A DNA stretch of 64,000 bases from Thermosyntropha sp. (GCF_017656155.1 NZ_JACDOH010000009.1:1-64000); one strand, 5' to 3'. Counted from the first letter of the stretch, positions 46,231 to 55,737 are shown. Notes: generated by a model not told the origin, from the sequence alone. Program-made: numbers and translations.

Positions 46231-47610
46231 TTATCCTCTAAATGACTGCATAAATGCTTTATATCCTTTATAAGCCATGTAAACATCTGCCTTGCTAACC
46301 ACTTCAAAAGGAGAATGCATCCCTAAAACAGCCACCCCACAGTCGACAACTTCCATGCCGTAGTATGCCATATATTGAGCCACGGTTCCTCCGCCGCCTA
46401 TATCTACCTTCCCCAACTCGCCTACCTGCCATAAAACCTGGTTATCATCAAAAAGGCCTCTTACTTTAGCTAAAAACTCAGGATTGGCATCATTAGATTC
46501 CGCTTTTCCTCTCGAACCTGTATATTTAGTCAAAACTACCCCGCCTGACAGAAAACTGCAGTTCATTTTTTCAAATACCTCCGGATAATTGGGATCAACT
46601 GCCGCATTTACATCAGCCGAAAGTGCATAAGAATCAGCCAAGGCTTTTCTTACCATATAATAGCTGTCATTTCCACTCCTGTGCAGAAGAAAAGCAGTTA
46701 AATTTTCAATAATAAGGGACTGCAAGCCGGTATTACCTGTACTGCCTATTTCCTCCTTATCAACAAAGAGGCATAAAGCAGTTCGTTCAGGTTTTTCCAC
46801 CTCCAAAATCGCTTTAAGGGAAGTATATGCACTGACCCGGTCATCCTGGCCATAGCCTCCGATCATGCTTTGATCAAACCCAACTTCTTTAGCTTTAAAG
46901 GCTGGAACCAACTGCAGCTCCGCACTGGTAAAATCATCCTCATCAATATCATACCTGGTCTTAAGCAAGTTTTTTATATAAGCCTTTACTTTATTTTTTT
47001 CTTCTCCTTTAAATGGTCTGCTGCCTATCAGAGCATTTAAATCTTCCCCTTTTACCGCTTCCCCCATTTTCTTTTCCATTTGCTCTTTGGCCAAATGAGG
47101 AAGCAAATCAGCTATAGTTAAAACCGGATCTTCCTCTTTTTCGCCTATATTAATATTTACAACCCGTCCGTCTTTCTTAATCACCACTCCGTGCAAAGCT
47201 AGAGGAATGCTGAGCCACTGGTATTTTTTTATACCTCCGTAATAATGGGTTTTAAAAAATGCCATATTATCCGATTCATATAAAGGATTAGGCTTTAAAT
47301 CTATGCGCGGAGCATCAATATGTGATACAACCATATTCATTCCTTCACTTAAAGGCTTTTCTCCTACAATCATAAGCCCGGCAATTTTATTTTTCCCTGT
47401 CCAAAACAGCTTCTGTCCGCATTTTATTTCTTTAACTTCTTTAAGATCACAGAACCCTGCCTTTTGGGCTTCATTAAGTATAAAAGACACTGTCTCCCGC
47501 TCAGTTTTAGCCTGATTTAAAAAATCCACATATCCTTTACTAAACCCATCAATAACGCTTATCTCCGTATCGCTGATTTCTTCCCATATATTTCTGCTCG
47601 TTTCAGCCAT
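46231..47610 (-). CDS. M18 family aminopeptidase
   Basis: A 459-residue metallo-aminopeptidase of the M18/aspartyl aminopeptidase family. The metal-site motifs MVVSHIDAPRIDLKP, GGYGQDDRVSAYTSL and FVDKEEIGSTGNTG are present in order, ending with GMHSPFEVVSKADVYMAYKGY. It releases N-terminal residues from peptides in the cytoplasm. Start ATG 47610 follows GGAGGTAA. It neighbours selD without an obvious functional link. Confidence 0.94.
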   Translation of the reverse strand: MAETSRNIWEEISDTEISVIDGFSKGYVDFLNQAKTERETVSFILNEAQKAGFCDLKEVKEIKCGQKLFWTGKNKIAGLMIVGEKPLSEGMNMVVSHIDAPRIDLKPNPLYESDNMAFFKTHYYGGIKKYQWLSIPLALHGVVIKKDGRVVNINIGEKEEDPVLTIADLLPHLAKEQMEKKMGEAVKGEDLNALIGSRPFKGEEKNKVKAYIKNLLKTRYDIDEDDFTSAELQLVPAFKAKEVGFDQSMIGGYGQDDRVSAYTSLKAILEVEKPERTALCLFVDKEEIGSTGNTGLQSLIIENLTAFLLHRSGNDSYYMVRKALADSYALSADVNAAVDPNYPEVFEKMNCSFLSGGVVLTKYTGSRGKAESNDANPEFLAKVRGLFDDNQVLWQVGELGKVDIGGGGTVAQYMAYYGMEVVDCGVAVLGMHSPFEVVSKADVYMAYKGYKAFMQSFRG

Positions 47611-47667
47611 GATTTTACCTCCTTAAAATTTTATATTCAGTTTATATTTCCCAGCCAGGCTGGTTTA

Positions 47668-48303
47668 TTATACCTTAAAAACAATCATGCTTTTTATATT
47701 TTCAAAAAGTGTCAGCATTTTATTGGCAAGAAAAGAATCATTTATATATTCTTTCAATACAATAAGCTCAGGAACCCCTATATCAGCCCCCGCTTTCAGC
47801 CAGGGAAAAAATATTCCCAGAATTACAGAAATAATAATCATATTTTTAATAAGGACTACTATCATGCCTGATAAACGGTTTAACCAGCTCAAAATTCCAA
47901 CCATAAAAACCTGATCCAAAAGATTCCAGATAAACTGCACCATCTTACTCAAAACTAAAAAAAGCAAAAGAAAAGATAACCCTAAAACAAAAAAAGCAGC
48001 TAAGAAATACGCTATGTCTCCTGACCCCAGCCGTAACAAATCCGGATTTACCATAAAACCTTGAGCAACGGGAAAACTAGCAAAAGGAAACCTTTCTCGC
48101 AAAAAGTCGGCTAAAAGGGTGATTATTCCATAGTAATCCTCCAGATAAAAAGCCAGGTTGTCATAATAGGTTAAAGCCAGAATAAAACCGGCCACTATCC
48201 CTATTATTCCGCCTAAAGCCTTTATAAATCCCTGTCTGAATCCTGATATCAAACTTAAAACTGCTATCCCACATATAAAATAATCAATTATATTAAACTC
48301 CAT
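47668..48303 (-). CDS. CvpA family membrane protein
   Basis: A 211-residue protein with four transmembrane segments: DYFICGIAVLSLISGFRQGF, then the family's GIIGIVAGFILAL, a segment around AFFVLGLSFLLLFLVL and one near MIVVLIKNMIIISVILGIFF. CvpA proteins are linked to colicin V production and to envelope homeostasis; mechanism unclear. Start ATG 48303 follows AAGGTGAAATT. An orphan hairpin lies about 100 bases upstream. Confidence 0.85.
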   Translation of the reverse strand: MEFNIIDYFICGIAVLSLISGFRQGFIKALGGIIGIVAGFILALTYYDNLAFYLEDYYGIITLLADFLRERFPFASFPVAQGFMVNPDLLRLGSGDIAYFLAAFFVLGLSFLLLFLVLSKMVQFIWNLLDQVFMVGILSWLNRLSGMIVVLIKNMIIISVILGIFFPWLKAGADIGVPELIVLKEYINDSFLANKMLTLFENIKSMIVFKV

Positions 48304-48397
48304 AATTTCACCTTATAAGTTGCCCTTAAGTTCTGCAACCCGATTAACATTCTGGAATTAATATCCTTTTAAATTATAGCACAAAAATGCCAAAATA

Positions 48398-48426
48398 AAT
48401 AAGGAGCCTTGAAGGCTCCTTATTTT
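48398..48426. terminator. Orphan hairpin upstream of cvpA
   Basis: AAGGAGCC/GGCTCCTT (48401-48408, 48414-48421) is flanked by an AATAAAT run on the left and ATTTT on the right. No gene ends here in either direction: the cvpA-like gene starts to its left and the VTT gene to its right. It could be a leader attenuator of the cvpA transcript. Confidence 0.6.
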
Positions 48427-48598
48427 ACACATTCCCTCTCCCCCGAATATATATTCTGCTTTATATTGTTCATAAAATCATTTTATTACTTATAAGTATA
48501 ATACATAAAATAAAAAAAATAAATACCCTTTTAAAAAATTTTTGCTTTTTCATTTTTTTATCTAAGCAAAAATAGCATCCACCCCATGTGGAAAAAAA

Positions 48599-48607
48599 TG
48601 ATATAAT
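48599..48607 (+). promoter_or_regulatory. Extended -10 promoter of the VTT gene
   Basis: TGATATAAT combines the extended TGn motif with a perfect -10 box, 32 bases before the ATG. No good -35 box is seen, as is common for extended -10 promoters. Confidence 0.65.
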
Positions 48608-48639
48608 AATTCTGCACTGACACTTGAGAGGTGAAAAAT

Positions 48640-49233
48640 ATGGAAACGATCACAACCCTTAAAGATATGGCTGCTGTAACTTCTTATATGAAAAACTTCG
48701 GCATGTGGGCACCTTTAATTGCCTTTATGCTTTTTACAGTTCAGGCAGCACTGCCTGTTTTCCCTTATATTATACTGGCCTCTGCCGGGGGCATTCTTTT
48801 CGGTTTTAAAACTGGATTCTTATTAGCCTGGTCTGGTGCTTTAGTAGGAGCCTGTATAGCTTATTGGATAAGTCGCTATCTAGGAGCCGATTGGGTAATT
48901 GAACAGGTAAAAGTTCGTTTCGGCTACGACCTGCGTGAGATGGATCAAAGCATGGCTTTCTGGAGTATAGTTTTAGCCCGGGTAATACCTGTAATCCCAA
49001 CTCCGGTAATCAATGTAGCAGCTGCCGTCGGCGGCGTGCCGTTCTGGACTTTTTTCTTCTCTTCAGCCATAGGTAAAATCCCAACGGCTATACTTTATAC
49101 CGGTCTCGGTATATGCCTTTTTAACACCCGGGATATAAAACTTGCCTTAATTATATTAGGTGCCATAGCAGGGCTAGCTGTTGCCGGAAAGCTTATCAAA
49201 AATAATAAGAAGATTTTTCTAAAATCCAAATAA
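48640..49233 (+). CDS. TVP38/TMEM64 (VTT-domain) membrane protein
   Basis: A 197-residue polytopic membrane protein of the VTT/DedA-like superfamily, with five or six hydrophobic segments and the motifs FGFKTGFLLAWSGALVGACIAY (core: LVGACIAYWISR) and RVIPVIPTPVINVAAA. Members may scramble or transport lipids. Start ATG 48640 lies six bases after GAGAGGTG, so the in-frame GTG 48631 is part of the site. A terminator follows. Confidence 0.88.
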   Translation: METITTLKDMAAVTSYMKNFGMWAPLIAFMLFTVQAALPVFPYIILASAGGILFGFKTGFLLAWSGALVGACIAYWISRYLGADWVIEQVKVRFGYDLREMDQSMAFWSIVLARVIPVIPTPVINVAAAVGGVPFWTFFFSSAIGKIPTAILYTGLGICLFNTRDIKLALIILGAIAGLAVAGKLIKNNKKIFLKSK

Positions 49234-49283
49234 AAATATCCCTGCTTTAAGTTCTTTTTAAACAAAAAATCACATAAAAATAA

Positions 49284-49314
49284 AAGGACAGTATCAAACT
49301 GTCCTTCGTTTTTT
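49284..49314. terminator. Bidirectional terminator between VTT gene and selC
   Basis: AAGGACAGT/ACTGTCCTT (49284-49292, 49298-49306) is flanked by T-rich runs read from both strands, ending the VTT transcript rightwards and the tRNA-Sec transcript leftwards. Confidence 0.85.
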
Positions 49315-49320
49315 CTACTC

Positions 49321-49420
49321 TGGCGGAAGCGTGTGAGAATCGAACTCACCTGCGCCGGGACCACCGCCGCACGACTGGATTTGAAGTCCAGGCGGCCCAC
49401 CAGGACCGATCCGCTTCCGC
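49321..49420 (-). tRNA. selC: tRNA-Sec (anticodon TCA)
   Basis: A 100-base tRNA with encoded CCA, long acceptor stem (GCGGAAGC with CGCTTCCGC), a large variable arm (CGTGCGGCGGTGGTCCCGGCGCA region) and anticodon loop ACTTCAAAT with anticodon TCA. The T-arm is GAGTTCGATTCTC. Length, acceptor and large variable arm all indicate selC. Confidence 0.97.
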
Positions 49421-49466
49421 ATATGAGTATATAACGTTTAATTATACTTGTCAAATACAGCTTTTG

Positions 49467-50123
49467 CTAAACCTCAGAACGAACCAGAACCGATTCGATT
49501 TTATATCCTTTTTCTTCCAGTTCCTTGACAGCCTCCTGGCAATTCAGCTCCTCTACTCTTATGATAGCCTTGTGTAAATTTCTTCTTTCATCAAAATAGA
49601 CTACGGTATTAAGTATGTTTATCTTCCGATCGCCGAAAACCCTGGTTATATCAGCTAAAACTCCAGGTTTATCTTCTATAAACAAATCTATTCGCGTATG
49701 GGGCCTGGTTACCCCTAATATCTGGATTAATGAATCAAAAATATCTGTTTCCGTTATTATCCCTACCAGTTTCCCATCTTCAACTACCGGAAGCCCGCTT
49801 ATCTTATTATCCCGCATCAGCCTTGCTGCTGTTTCAATATAGTTATCAGCATCCACGGTAATCAATCTTTGCTTTTTAGGAAGAATATCACCTATTGTAG
49901 TCTTGGCTAAAATATAATTAAGCTCATGGATGCTGAGCGAAGTAGCAGCTGAAGGCATGGCATGATTTAAATCGCTCAAAGTTATTATCCCAACCAGCCT
50001 GCCGTGATCCATGACTGGAAGACGCCGGACATTATTTTCCTTCATCAGGCGAAAAGCCTCGTTTACACTGCTTGATATTTCGACTGTTACAACCCGGCTG
50101 TTCATTTTATCTTTTACTTTCAT
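49467..50123 (-). CDS. CBS-pair plus ACT domain protein (AcuB-like)
   Basis: A 218-residue cytoplasmic sensor. Two CBS motifs (residues ~1-60 and ~75-130; SVNEAFRLMKENNVRRLPV and ETAARLMRDNKISGLPVVE) form one adenosyl-ligand-binding Bateman module, followed by an ACT domain (DLFIEDKPGVLADITRVFG). AcuB-like proteins in Firmicutes have this layout. It ends the leftward series of liv genes after a short gap, so it may be expressed with the transporter. Ligand unknown. Confidence 0.85.
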   Translation of the reverse strand: MKVKDKMNSRVVTVEISSSVNEAFRLMKENNVRRLPVMDHGRLVGIITLSDLNHAMPSAATSLSIHELNYILAKTTIGDILPKKQRLITVDADNYIETAARLMRDNKISGLPVVEDGKLVGIITETDIFDSLIQILGVTRPHTRIDLFIEDKPGVLADITRVFGDRKINILNTVVYFDERRNLHKAIIRVEELNCQEAVKELEEKGYKIESVLVRSEV

Positions 50124-50174
50124 AACAATCCCTCCTCAGGATATCCCTGGCATAAGCCTTTTGTACCACAATAA

Positions 50175-50198
50175 AGGCGGTATCAACATTAACCGCCT
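50175..50198 (-). terminator. Possible terminator overlapping the livF end
   Basis: AGGCGGT/ACCGCCT (50198-50192, 50181-50175 on the minus strand) overlaps the livF stop and is followed by TTTATTG only. Weak, so read-through to the CBS-ACT gene is possible. Confidence 0.35.
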
Positions 50199-50893
50199 AA
50201 ATACGCCTTTTTAACTTCTTCACTCTTCATCAATTCACCTGCCTGCCCTTGCAGAACTATTTCGCCAGTTTCAATCACATAAGCTTTATCTGCAATAGAT
50301 AAGGCCATATGTGCATTTTGCTCAACCAAAAGTATCGTTGTCCCTTTACTGTTTATATCTTTAATAATTTCAAAAATTTCTTTTACCAGCAAAGGAGCAA
50401 GACCCATAGAAGGCTCATCCATTAAAAGCAAAGACGGTCTCGCCATCAAAGCCCGGCCAATGGCAAGCATCTGCTGTTCTCCTCCGCTTAAAGTCCCGGC
50501 CAACTGTTTCCTTCTTTCTTTTAGACGGGGAAAACGGTCAAATACCTCATCTAAATCCCGGGCAATCTCTTTTTTGTCTTTTCTGAGGTAAGCCCCCATC
50601 TCCAGGTTTTCTAAAACTGTCATGGCTGCAAATACGCGCCTTCCTTCCGGAACCTGGGATATGCCCATTTCCACGATTTTGGCCGGCGCAATGCGGGTAA
50701 TATCAGTTCCCTTGTAAATTATGCTGCCACTTCTGGGACGCAGGAGGCCGGATATAGTCTTGAGGGTAGTCGTTTTGCCAGCACCATTGGCGCCTATTAA
50801 AGTCACTATACTGCCCTGTTCTACTTCAAACGATAATTTTTTTAGAGCATGAATCGCACCATAATATACATCTATTTCATTTACTTTAAGCAC
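50189..50893 (-). CDS. livF: Branched-chain amino acid ABC transporter ATPase LivF
   Basis: A 234-residue ABC ATPase with Walker A GANGAGKTT, signature LSGGEQQM and Walker B LLLMDEPS. The ending and short size match LivF. It powers uptake of branched-chain amino acids or similar with LivG. It starts two bases after the livG stop. Confidence 0.94.
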   Translation of the reverse strand: MLKVNEIDVYYGAIHALKKLSFEVEQGSIVTLIGANGAGKTTTLKTISGLLRPRSGSIIYKGTDITRIAPAKIVEMGISQVPEGRRVFAAMTVLENLEMGAYLRKDKKEIARDLDEVFDRFPRLKERRKQLAGTLSGGEQQMLAIGRALMARPSLLLMDEPSMGLAPLLVKEIFEIIKDINSKGTTILLVEQNAHMALSIADKAYVIETGEIVLQGQAGELMKSEEVKKAYLGG

Positions 50894-50895
50894 CT

Positions 50896-51660
50896 TTATA
50901 CCTCCTCTCCCAGATAAGCTTCAATTACCCGCTTATTATTGCGGATTTCTTCCGGTTTTCCTTCCGCTATAACCTGTCCATAATCAAGCACATATATGCG
51001 CTCACAAACTCCCATAACTAATGACATGTCATGTTCAATAAGCAAAATTGACAGGCCAAACTCATCCCGCAGGCGGCGGATAAGTTCCATCAATTCTAAA
51101 GTTTCATTCGGATTCATGCCGGCTGCCGGCTCATCTAGAATCAAAAGCGTAGGATGAGTAGCTAATGCCCTGGCAATCTCCAGCCTTCTCTGTTCACCAT
51201 AAGGCAGGTTAGAAGCAATTTCATCCTTTTTGTAATCTAAATTAAATAAAGAAAGCCATTTCAAAGCTTCTTCCTCTATCTTTGCTTCCCCTTTATAAAA
51301 AGAACCAAATCTTACAACAGCTGCCGGCAAGCTGTACGGAACATCTTTATGCAAAGCGATTTTTACATTTTCTAAAACAGTAAGATTATTAAAAAGCCTG
51401 ATATTCTGAAAAGTCCTGGCAATCCCCTTTTTACATATAGCATAAGGGGGGAGTCCGCCGATATTTTCCCCTTTAAAAATAATTTCCCCTTCATCCGGCT
51501 TATATACGCCGGTGATCAAATTAAATACCGTAGTTTTTCCTGCTCCATTAGGCCCAATAAGGCCTATAAGCTCATTTTCCCGTATCTCCATATTAAAATT
51601 TAAAACTGCGCTTAAACCGCCGAAAGACTTGCATAAATTATTTATCTTCAAAAGAGCCAT
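50896..51660 (-). CDS. livG: Branched-chain amino acid ABC transporter ATPase LivG
   Basis: A 254-residue ABC ATPase with Walker A GPNGAGKTT, a Walker B LLILDEPA and signature region YGEQRRLEIARAL (LivG-type, without a canonical LSGGQ). The start at ATG 51660 follows TTTGGAG; it overlaps the livM end by 23 bases. It pairs with LivF. Confidence 0.93.
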   Translation of the reverse strand: MALLKINNLCKSFGGLSAVLNFNMEIRENELIGLIGPNGAGKTTVFNLITGVYKPDEGEIIFKGENIGGLPPYAICKKGIARTFQNIRLFNNLTVLENVKIALHKDVPYSLPAAVVRFGSFYKGEAKIEEEALKWLSLFNLDYKKDEIASNLPYGEQRRLEIARALATHPTLLILDEPAAGMNPNETLELMELIRRLRDEFGLSILLIEHDMSLVMGVCERIYVLDYGQVIAEGKPEEIRNNKRVIEAYLGEEV

Positions 51661-52606
51661 CTTTTCCACTCCAAATCCTGCCCAAGATTTTTACGGAAAG
51701 TTCCTTATTTCCCATAAGTCCCTGGGGACGATAAATCATAATGAGTATAAGTATAAGGGCATATATTATCATTCTTACGGCTGGAAACGCCTGCAGAACA
51801 GCAGTAAGCAAAGTTACAAAAACCGCCGCAATCACTGCTCCGGTAGTGCTTCCCAATCCGCCTAAAACCACCATTACCAGAACATCAAATGACTTTAAGA
51901 AATTAAAAGTTTCCGGTTTTATGATATAGAAATAATGAGCATACAAAACTCCTGCAAAACCAGCAAAAAAGGCCCCTACCACAAAAGCCAAAACCTTGTA
52001 GTTGGTAGTATTAACCCCCATAACCTCTGAGGCAATTTCATCTTCTCTTACTGATATTATAGCCCTTCCATAACTGGAATTGATCAAATTCTGAATAACA
52101 AAAATGGTAACAACCACCCCGGCAAAAAGCCAACCCCAGCTGGTAAGCTTAGGGATTCCTACCACTCCGGCTGGTCCTCCTACATAGTCGATATTCTGCA
52201 AAATTACCCGTATTATTTCGCCAAAACCCAGGGTAGCAATAGCCAAATAGTCTCCTTTAAGCCTGAGCGTAGGTACTCCGATTACAAATCCAGCCAGAGC
52301 TGCTCCAAGGCATCCAGCTATTATCCCAACAATAAAAGGCATACCCATAAATTTAGTCAGGACTACAGAAACATAAGCGCCTACCGCCATGAAACCTGCA
52401 TGTCCCAAAGAAAGCTGCCCGGTAAAACCGTTAATCAGATTAAGGCTCACCGCCAAAATTATATTTATACACATTGAAGTCAAAGTTATCTGATGATACT
52501 GATTGAATATTCCGGCAGTAATAAAATACTGAACTAAAGTAAAAATAACTGCCAAAGCCACAACTTCAATAATGAATTTTCCCCATCTTGTTTCTAACAT
52601 CTTCAT
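51638..52606 (-). CDS. livM: Branched-chain amino acid ABC transporter permease LivM
   Basis: A permease of about 322 residues with nine to ten membrane segments and the LivM signature VGVPTLRLKGDYLAIATL (core: PTLRLKGDYLAIATLGFGEI). Of three clustered ATGs I choose 52606, five bases after AGGTGG; the in-frame GTG 52615 is part of that site. It overlaps livG at its 3' end. Confidence 0.9.
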   Translation of the reverse strand: MKMLETRWGKFIIEVVALAVIFTLVQYFITAGIFNQYHQITLTSMCINIILAVSLNLINGFTGQLSLGHAGFMAVGAYVSVVLTKFMGMPFIVGIIAGCLGAALAGFVIGVPTLRLKGDYLAIATLGFGEIIRVILQNIDYVGGPAGVVGIPKLTSWGWLFAGVVVTIFVIQNLINSSYGRAIISVREDEIASEVMGVNTTNYKVLAFVVGAFFAGFAGVLYAHYFYIIKPETFNFLKSFDVLVMVVLGGLGSTTGAVIAAVFVTLLTAVLQAFPAVRMIIYALILILIMIYRPQGLMGNKELSVKILGRIWSGKDGSFEDK

Positions 52607-52615
52607 CATATCCAC

Positions 52616-53506
52616 CTACACTTTTTCGCCGGTATTCTTGCCGAATATACCGGTAGGCTTAATTAAAAGTATCAGAATGAGTACACCAAAAGCAACTGCA
52701 TCGCGGTAAAGGCTATTGCCATATCCGCTTACCAAAGTTTCCAAAATTCCCAAAATAAAGCCACCAACCATCGCTCCAGGTATTATGCCTATTCCACCTA
52801 AAACAGCAGCAACAAATGCCTTAAGTCCGGGAAGTATTCCCATCAAAGGGTTTATTGTGTTGTAATAAACACCTATCATAACACCTGCAGCAGCAGCCAG
52901 GGCAGAACCTAAAGCAAAGGTCATAGATATAGTATTATCTACATTTATGCCCATTAAAACAGCAGCATCCTTATCTTCTGATACTGCCCGCATCGCCTTT
53001 CCTGTCTTGGTATTCTTAACTATAAACTGAAGGATTATCATAAGCACAATCGCCGAAATAAAAATAAAAATATCCTTATTGGAAACGGAAAGCCCTAAAA
53101 AGTTGTAATCATGTACAGGAAAAGCCCCTTGCGGGAAAATCCTCTGCTGTGGAGTCAATAAAAATATGGTGGTATATTCTAAAAACAAAGATACGCCTAT
53201 AGCTGTGATAAGGGCAGCTATTCGGGTCGCCCGGCGCAAAGGCTTATAAGCTACTTTTTCTATAATCACCCCTAAAAGGGCACAAGCAATCATGGCAAAA
53301 ATCATAGCAACCATGATATTAGTCCCCAGGAGGCTTACCGAAAAAAATCCTATATAAGCCCCTACCATCATAACATCGCCGTGGGCAAAATTTATAAGTT
53401 TTATAATACCGTAAATCATGGTATATCCCAAGGCAATTAAGGCATATATCGCTCCTAAAGATAAACCGTTAACTATTTGTTGCATTAATTCCAGCAATAT
53501 CCCCAC
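52616..53506 (-). CDS. livH: Branched-chain amino acid ABC transporter permease LivH
   Basis: A 296-residue LivH permease with the N-terminal IALGYTMIYGIIKLINFAHGD, typical of the family, and eight or so membrane segments. The GTG at 53506 overlaps its own AGGAGG site closely, so the true start may be a little downstream. A GC hairpin separates it from livK. Confidence 0.9.
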   Translation of the reverse strand: MGILLELMQQIVNGLSLGAIYALIALGYTMIYGIIKLINFAHGDVMMVGAYIGFFSVSLLGTNIMVAMIFAMIACALLGVIIEKVAYKPLRRATRIAALITAIGVSLFLEYTTIFLLTPQQRIFPQGAFPVHDYNFLGLSVSNKDIFIFISAIVLMIILQFIVKNTKTGKAMRAVSEDKDAAVLMGINVDNTISMTFALGSALAAAAGVMIGVYYNTINPLMGILPGLKAFVAAVLGGIGIIPGAMVGGFILGILETLVSGYGNSLYRDAVAFGVLILILLIKPTGIFGKNTGEKV

Positions 53507-53533
53507 TTCCTCCTATCAGTGGTCCCGTAAAGA

Positions 53534-53550
53534 GAGGGGGCAACCCCCTC
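53534..53550 (-). terminator. Hairpin between livK and livH
   Basis: GAGGGGG-TTG-CCCCCTC is a GC-only stem with no T-run. It lies between the binding-protein gene and the permease genes, where such hairpins are known to protect the abundant livK mRNA or lower expression of the downstream genes. Confidence 0.5.
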
Positions 53551-53557
53551 CCCCTAC

Positions 53558-54721
53558 TTATTTAGGTTCAATTCTGGTGTTCATTACCTGTTTTCCATCT
53601 TTAAATTCAATGATAACCCCTGCCTTAACCGGGTTATGCTGCTCATCAATGCTCATCCTACCTGTTACACCTTCAAAATCCTTGATGTTTTCTAAAGCAT
53701 TCTTTATATCTTCCGGATTTGTGCTGTTAGCATCCTTTATAGCCTGAGCCAAAAGCTGCACGGCATCATATGCCAAAGCGGCAAACGCATCCGGTTCTTT
53801 ATTATACTTTTCTTTATAAGCTTTTACAAATTTCTGCACTTTCGGATTTTGGTCTTGGACAGAATAATGATTGGTAAAGTACGTATTATTGAGATTGGCT
53901 TTCCCCGCAACTTCGATCATGTCGGGAGAATCCCAGCCGTCTCCTCCGCCCATCGGCGCAGTTATTCCCAATTCACGGGCCTGTTTGATGAGAGGAGCTA
54001 CCTCTTCATAATAACCTGGAACATAGATAAAGTCAGGATTTAATCCCCTTATCTTGGTTAAAGTAGCTCTAAAATCGCGGTCTCCCTTGACAAATCCTTC
54101 TTCAGCCAGGATTTTGCCGCCTTTTTCAGTAAAGGTCTTCTTGAAGTATTCAGCCAATCCTTTGCCGTAGTCGCTGGAAGCATCCTTCAGAATGACTGCA
54201 GTTTTGGCTCCCAGGTTTTCATAGGCAAATTGAGCCATTAAAGTTCCCTGAAAAGGATCGATAAAACATACCCGGAAAATATAATCCAAAGTTTCACCTT
54301 TTTCATTGACTGTCACATTAACTGCAGTAGCTGCCGGTGCAATGAGCGGAATCTTATTGTCCATCATTACAAGGGTACATCCCTGAACATTTCCGCTGGT
54401 AAGTGGTCCGATTTGAGCAACAATACCTTTTCCTACCAGATCGGCACTTACGCTCATAGCCTCATCAGCCTGTGATTTGTTATCCCTTTCAATCGCATTA
54501 ATCTTTTTGCCTAATACTCCACCTTCAGCATTAATCTGCTCAATAGCCAACATTGCACCATCGCGTGCATTAGTGCCATAGCTGGCAACCGCTCCGGAAA
54601 GTTCGGCGTTTATGCCTACAAGTATTTCTTCTCCACCGCCAGCCTTTCCTCCGCATCCGGCAACTATGCCGAACATGAAAAGCATCAAAACTACCAAAAC
54701 TACCTTCCTGCTGATTCTCAT
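53558..54721 (-). CDS. livK: Branched-chain amino acid ABC transporter substrate-binding lipoprotein
   Basis: A 387-residue periplasmic-binding-type lipoprotein. Signal peptide KVVLVVLMLFMFGIVAGC ends in lipobox IVAGC, so it is anchored to the outer leaflet. The fold is the LivK/Leu-binding class (GINAELSGAVASYGTNARDG; GGDGWDSP). It delivers amino acids to LivHMGF. It is the first gene of the liv operon. Confidence 0.94.
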   Translation of the reverse strand: MRISRKVVLVVLMLFMFGIVAGCGGKAGGGEEILVGINAELSGAVASYGTNARDGAMLAIEQINAEGGVLGKKINAIERDNKSQADEAMSVSADLVGKGIVAQIGPLTSGNVQGCTLVMMDNKIPLIAPAATAVNVTVNEKGETLDYIFRVCFIDPFQGTLMAQFAYENLGAKTAVILKDASSDYGKGLAEYFKKTFTEKGGKILAEEGFVKGDRDFRATLTKIRGLNPDFIYVPGYYEEVAPLIKQARELGITAPMGGGDGWDSPDMIEVAGKANLNNTYFTNHYSVQDQNPKVQKFVKAYKEKYNKEPDAFAALAYDAVQLLAQAIKDANSTNPEDIKNALENIKDFEGVTGRMSIDEQHNPVKAGVIIEFKDGKQVMNTRIEPK

Positions 54722-54774
54722 ATATCTTCCTCCTTTTTATTTTTTATCTTATCACGGGAAAGCCGTGAAATCAT

Positions 54775-55737
54775 TTATCGCGTACTCATTTCCCACTTGC
54801 CGCAGCGGTCTCCCCAGCGGGCAATCAGTTCGCCATTTTCATAGAACTGCACTACCTCGCAGGCATTAGAACAGCCGTTACATTCAAAACTGTCGGTCTT
54901 GAAATTTATTTCCTTTATATTGAAACCTTTAAAATTGGTCTTCCCTGTTTTCTTAACTGCTTCCCGGGCTAAAAGGGCTGCCCCGATTGCCCCCATAACC
55001 CCGTGTTCCTTTGGAACAATAACCTCAACCCCCAAATACTTGTTGAAAGCAGCTACCAATCCCCGATTGGCTGCTACTCCTCCCTGAAAGACAACCGGGG
55101 GCAAAATTTCTTTTCCTTTTCCCACATTATTCATGTAGTTGCGCACCAGGGCTTCACACAAGCCAGCAATAATATCTTCTGTATTATATCCCAACTGCTG
55201 CTTATGTATCATGTCTGATTCGGCAAAAACTGCGCATCTTCCGGCAATACGCACAGGATTTTTAGCTTTTAAAGCATAATCCCCAAATTCTTCGATCGGT
55301 ATGCACAGGCGGTTGGCCTGCTGGTCTAAAAAAGAGCCGGTTCCGGCCGCGCATACTGTATTCATGGCAAAGTCAGTCACTATCCCGTTGCGCAGGATTA
55401 TAATTTTCGAATCCTGCCCGCCTATTTCAATGATAGTCTGCACTCCTTCTACTACTGCTGAAGCTGCTACCGCATGGGCGGTAATCTCGTTTTTTACAAT
55501 ATCAGCCCCCACAATCATGCTGATAAGATAGCGGGCACTTCCCGTAGTTCCAACCCCGGCAATCTCAACTTTGTTTCCGATTTCTTCTCCTACCGAAAAC
55601 AAACCTCCCTGCACCGTTTCAATCGGCTTGCCGTTCGTTCTAAGATACCTGGCTGATAAAACTTCGCCCTTTTCATCTATTACCACTATATTGGTACTTA
55701 CTGAACCTACATCTACTCCTAAATAACCTGTTTTCAT
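54775..55737 (-). CDS. BadF/BcrA-type ASKHA ATPase (acyl-CoA dehydratase activator-like)
   Basis: A 320-residue ATPase of the sugar kinase/HSP70/actin fold, with the DVGSVSTNIVVID phosphate loop, EIGGQDSKII and AGRCAVFAESDMIHKQQ. In HgdC/BadF-type activators two cysteines of the dimer hold a [4Fe-4S] cluster; C in NTVCAAGTGSF and C in AGRCAVFAES match. A C-terminal cysteine-rich tail (CNGCSNACE and RCGKW) is an extra. It should couple ATP hydrolysis to low-potential electron transfer. It overlaps the end of the next gene (four bases) and forms an operon with two dehydratase-like genes. Confidence 0.85.
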   Translation of the reverse strand: MKTGYLGVDVGSVSTNIVVIDEKGEVLSARYLRTNGKPIETVQGGLFSVGEEIGNKVEIAGVGTTGSARYLISMIVGADIVKNEITAHAVAASAVVEGVQTIIEIGGQDSKIIILRNGIVTDFAMNTVCAAGTGSFLDQQANRLCIPIEEFGDYALKAKNPVRIAGRCAVFAESDMIHKQQLGYNTEDIIAGLCEALVRNYMNNVGKGKEILPPVVFQGGVAANRGLVAAFNKYLGVEVIVPKEHGVMGAIGAALLAREAVKKTGKTNFKGFNIKEINFKTDSFECNGCSNACEVVQFYENGELIARWGDRCGKWEMSTR

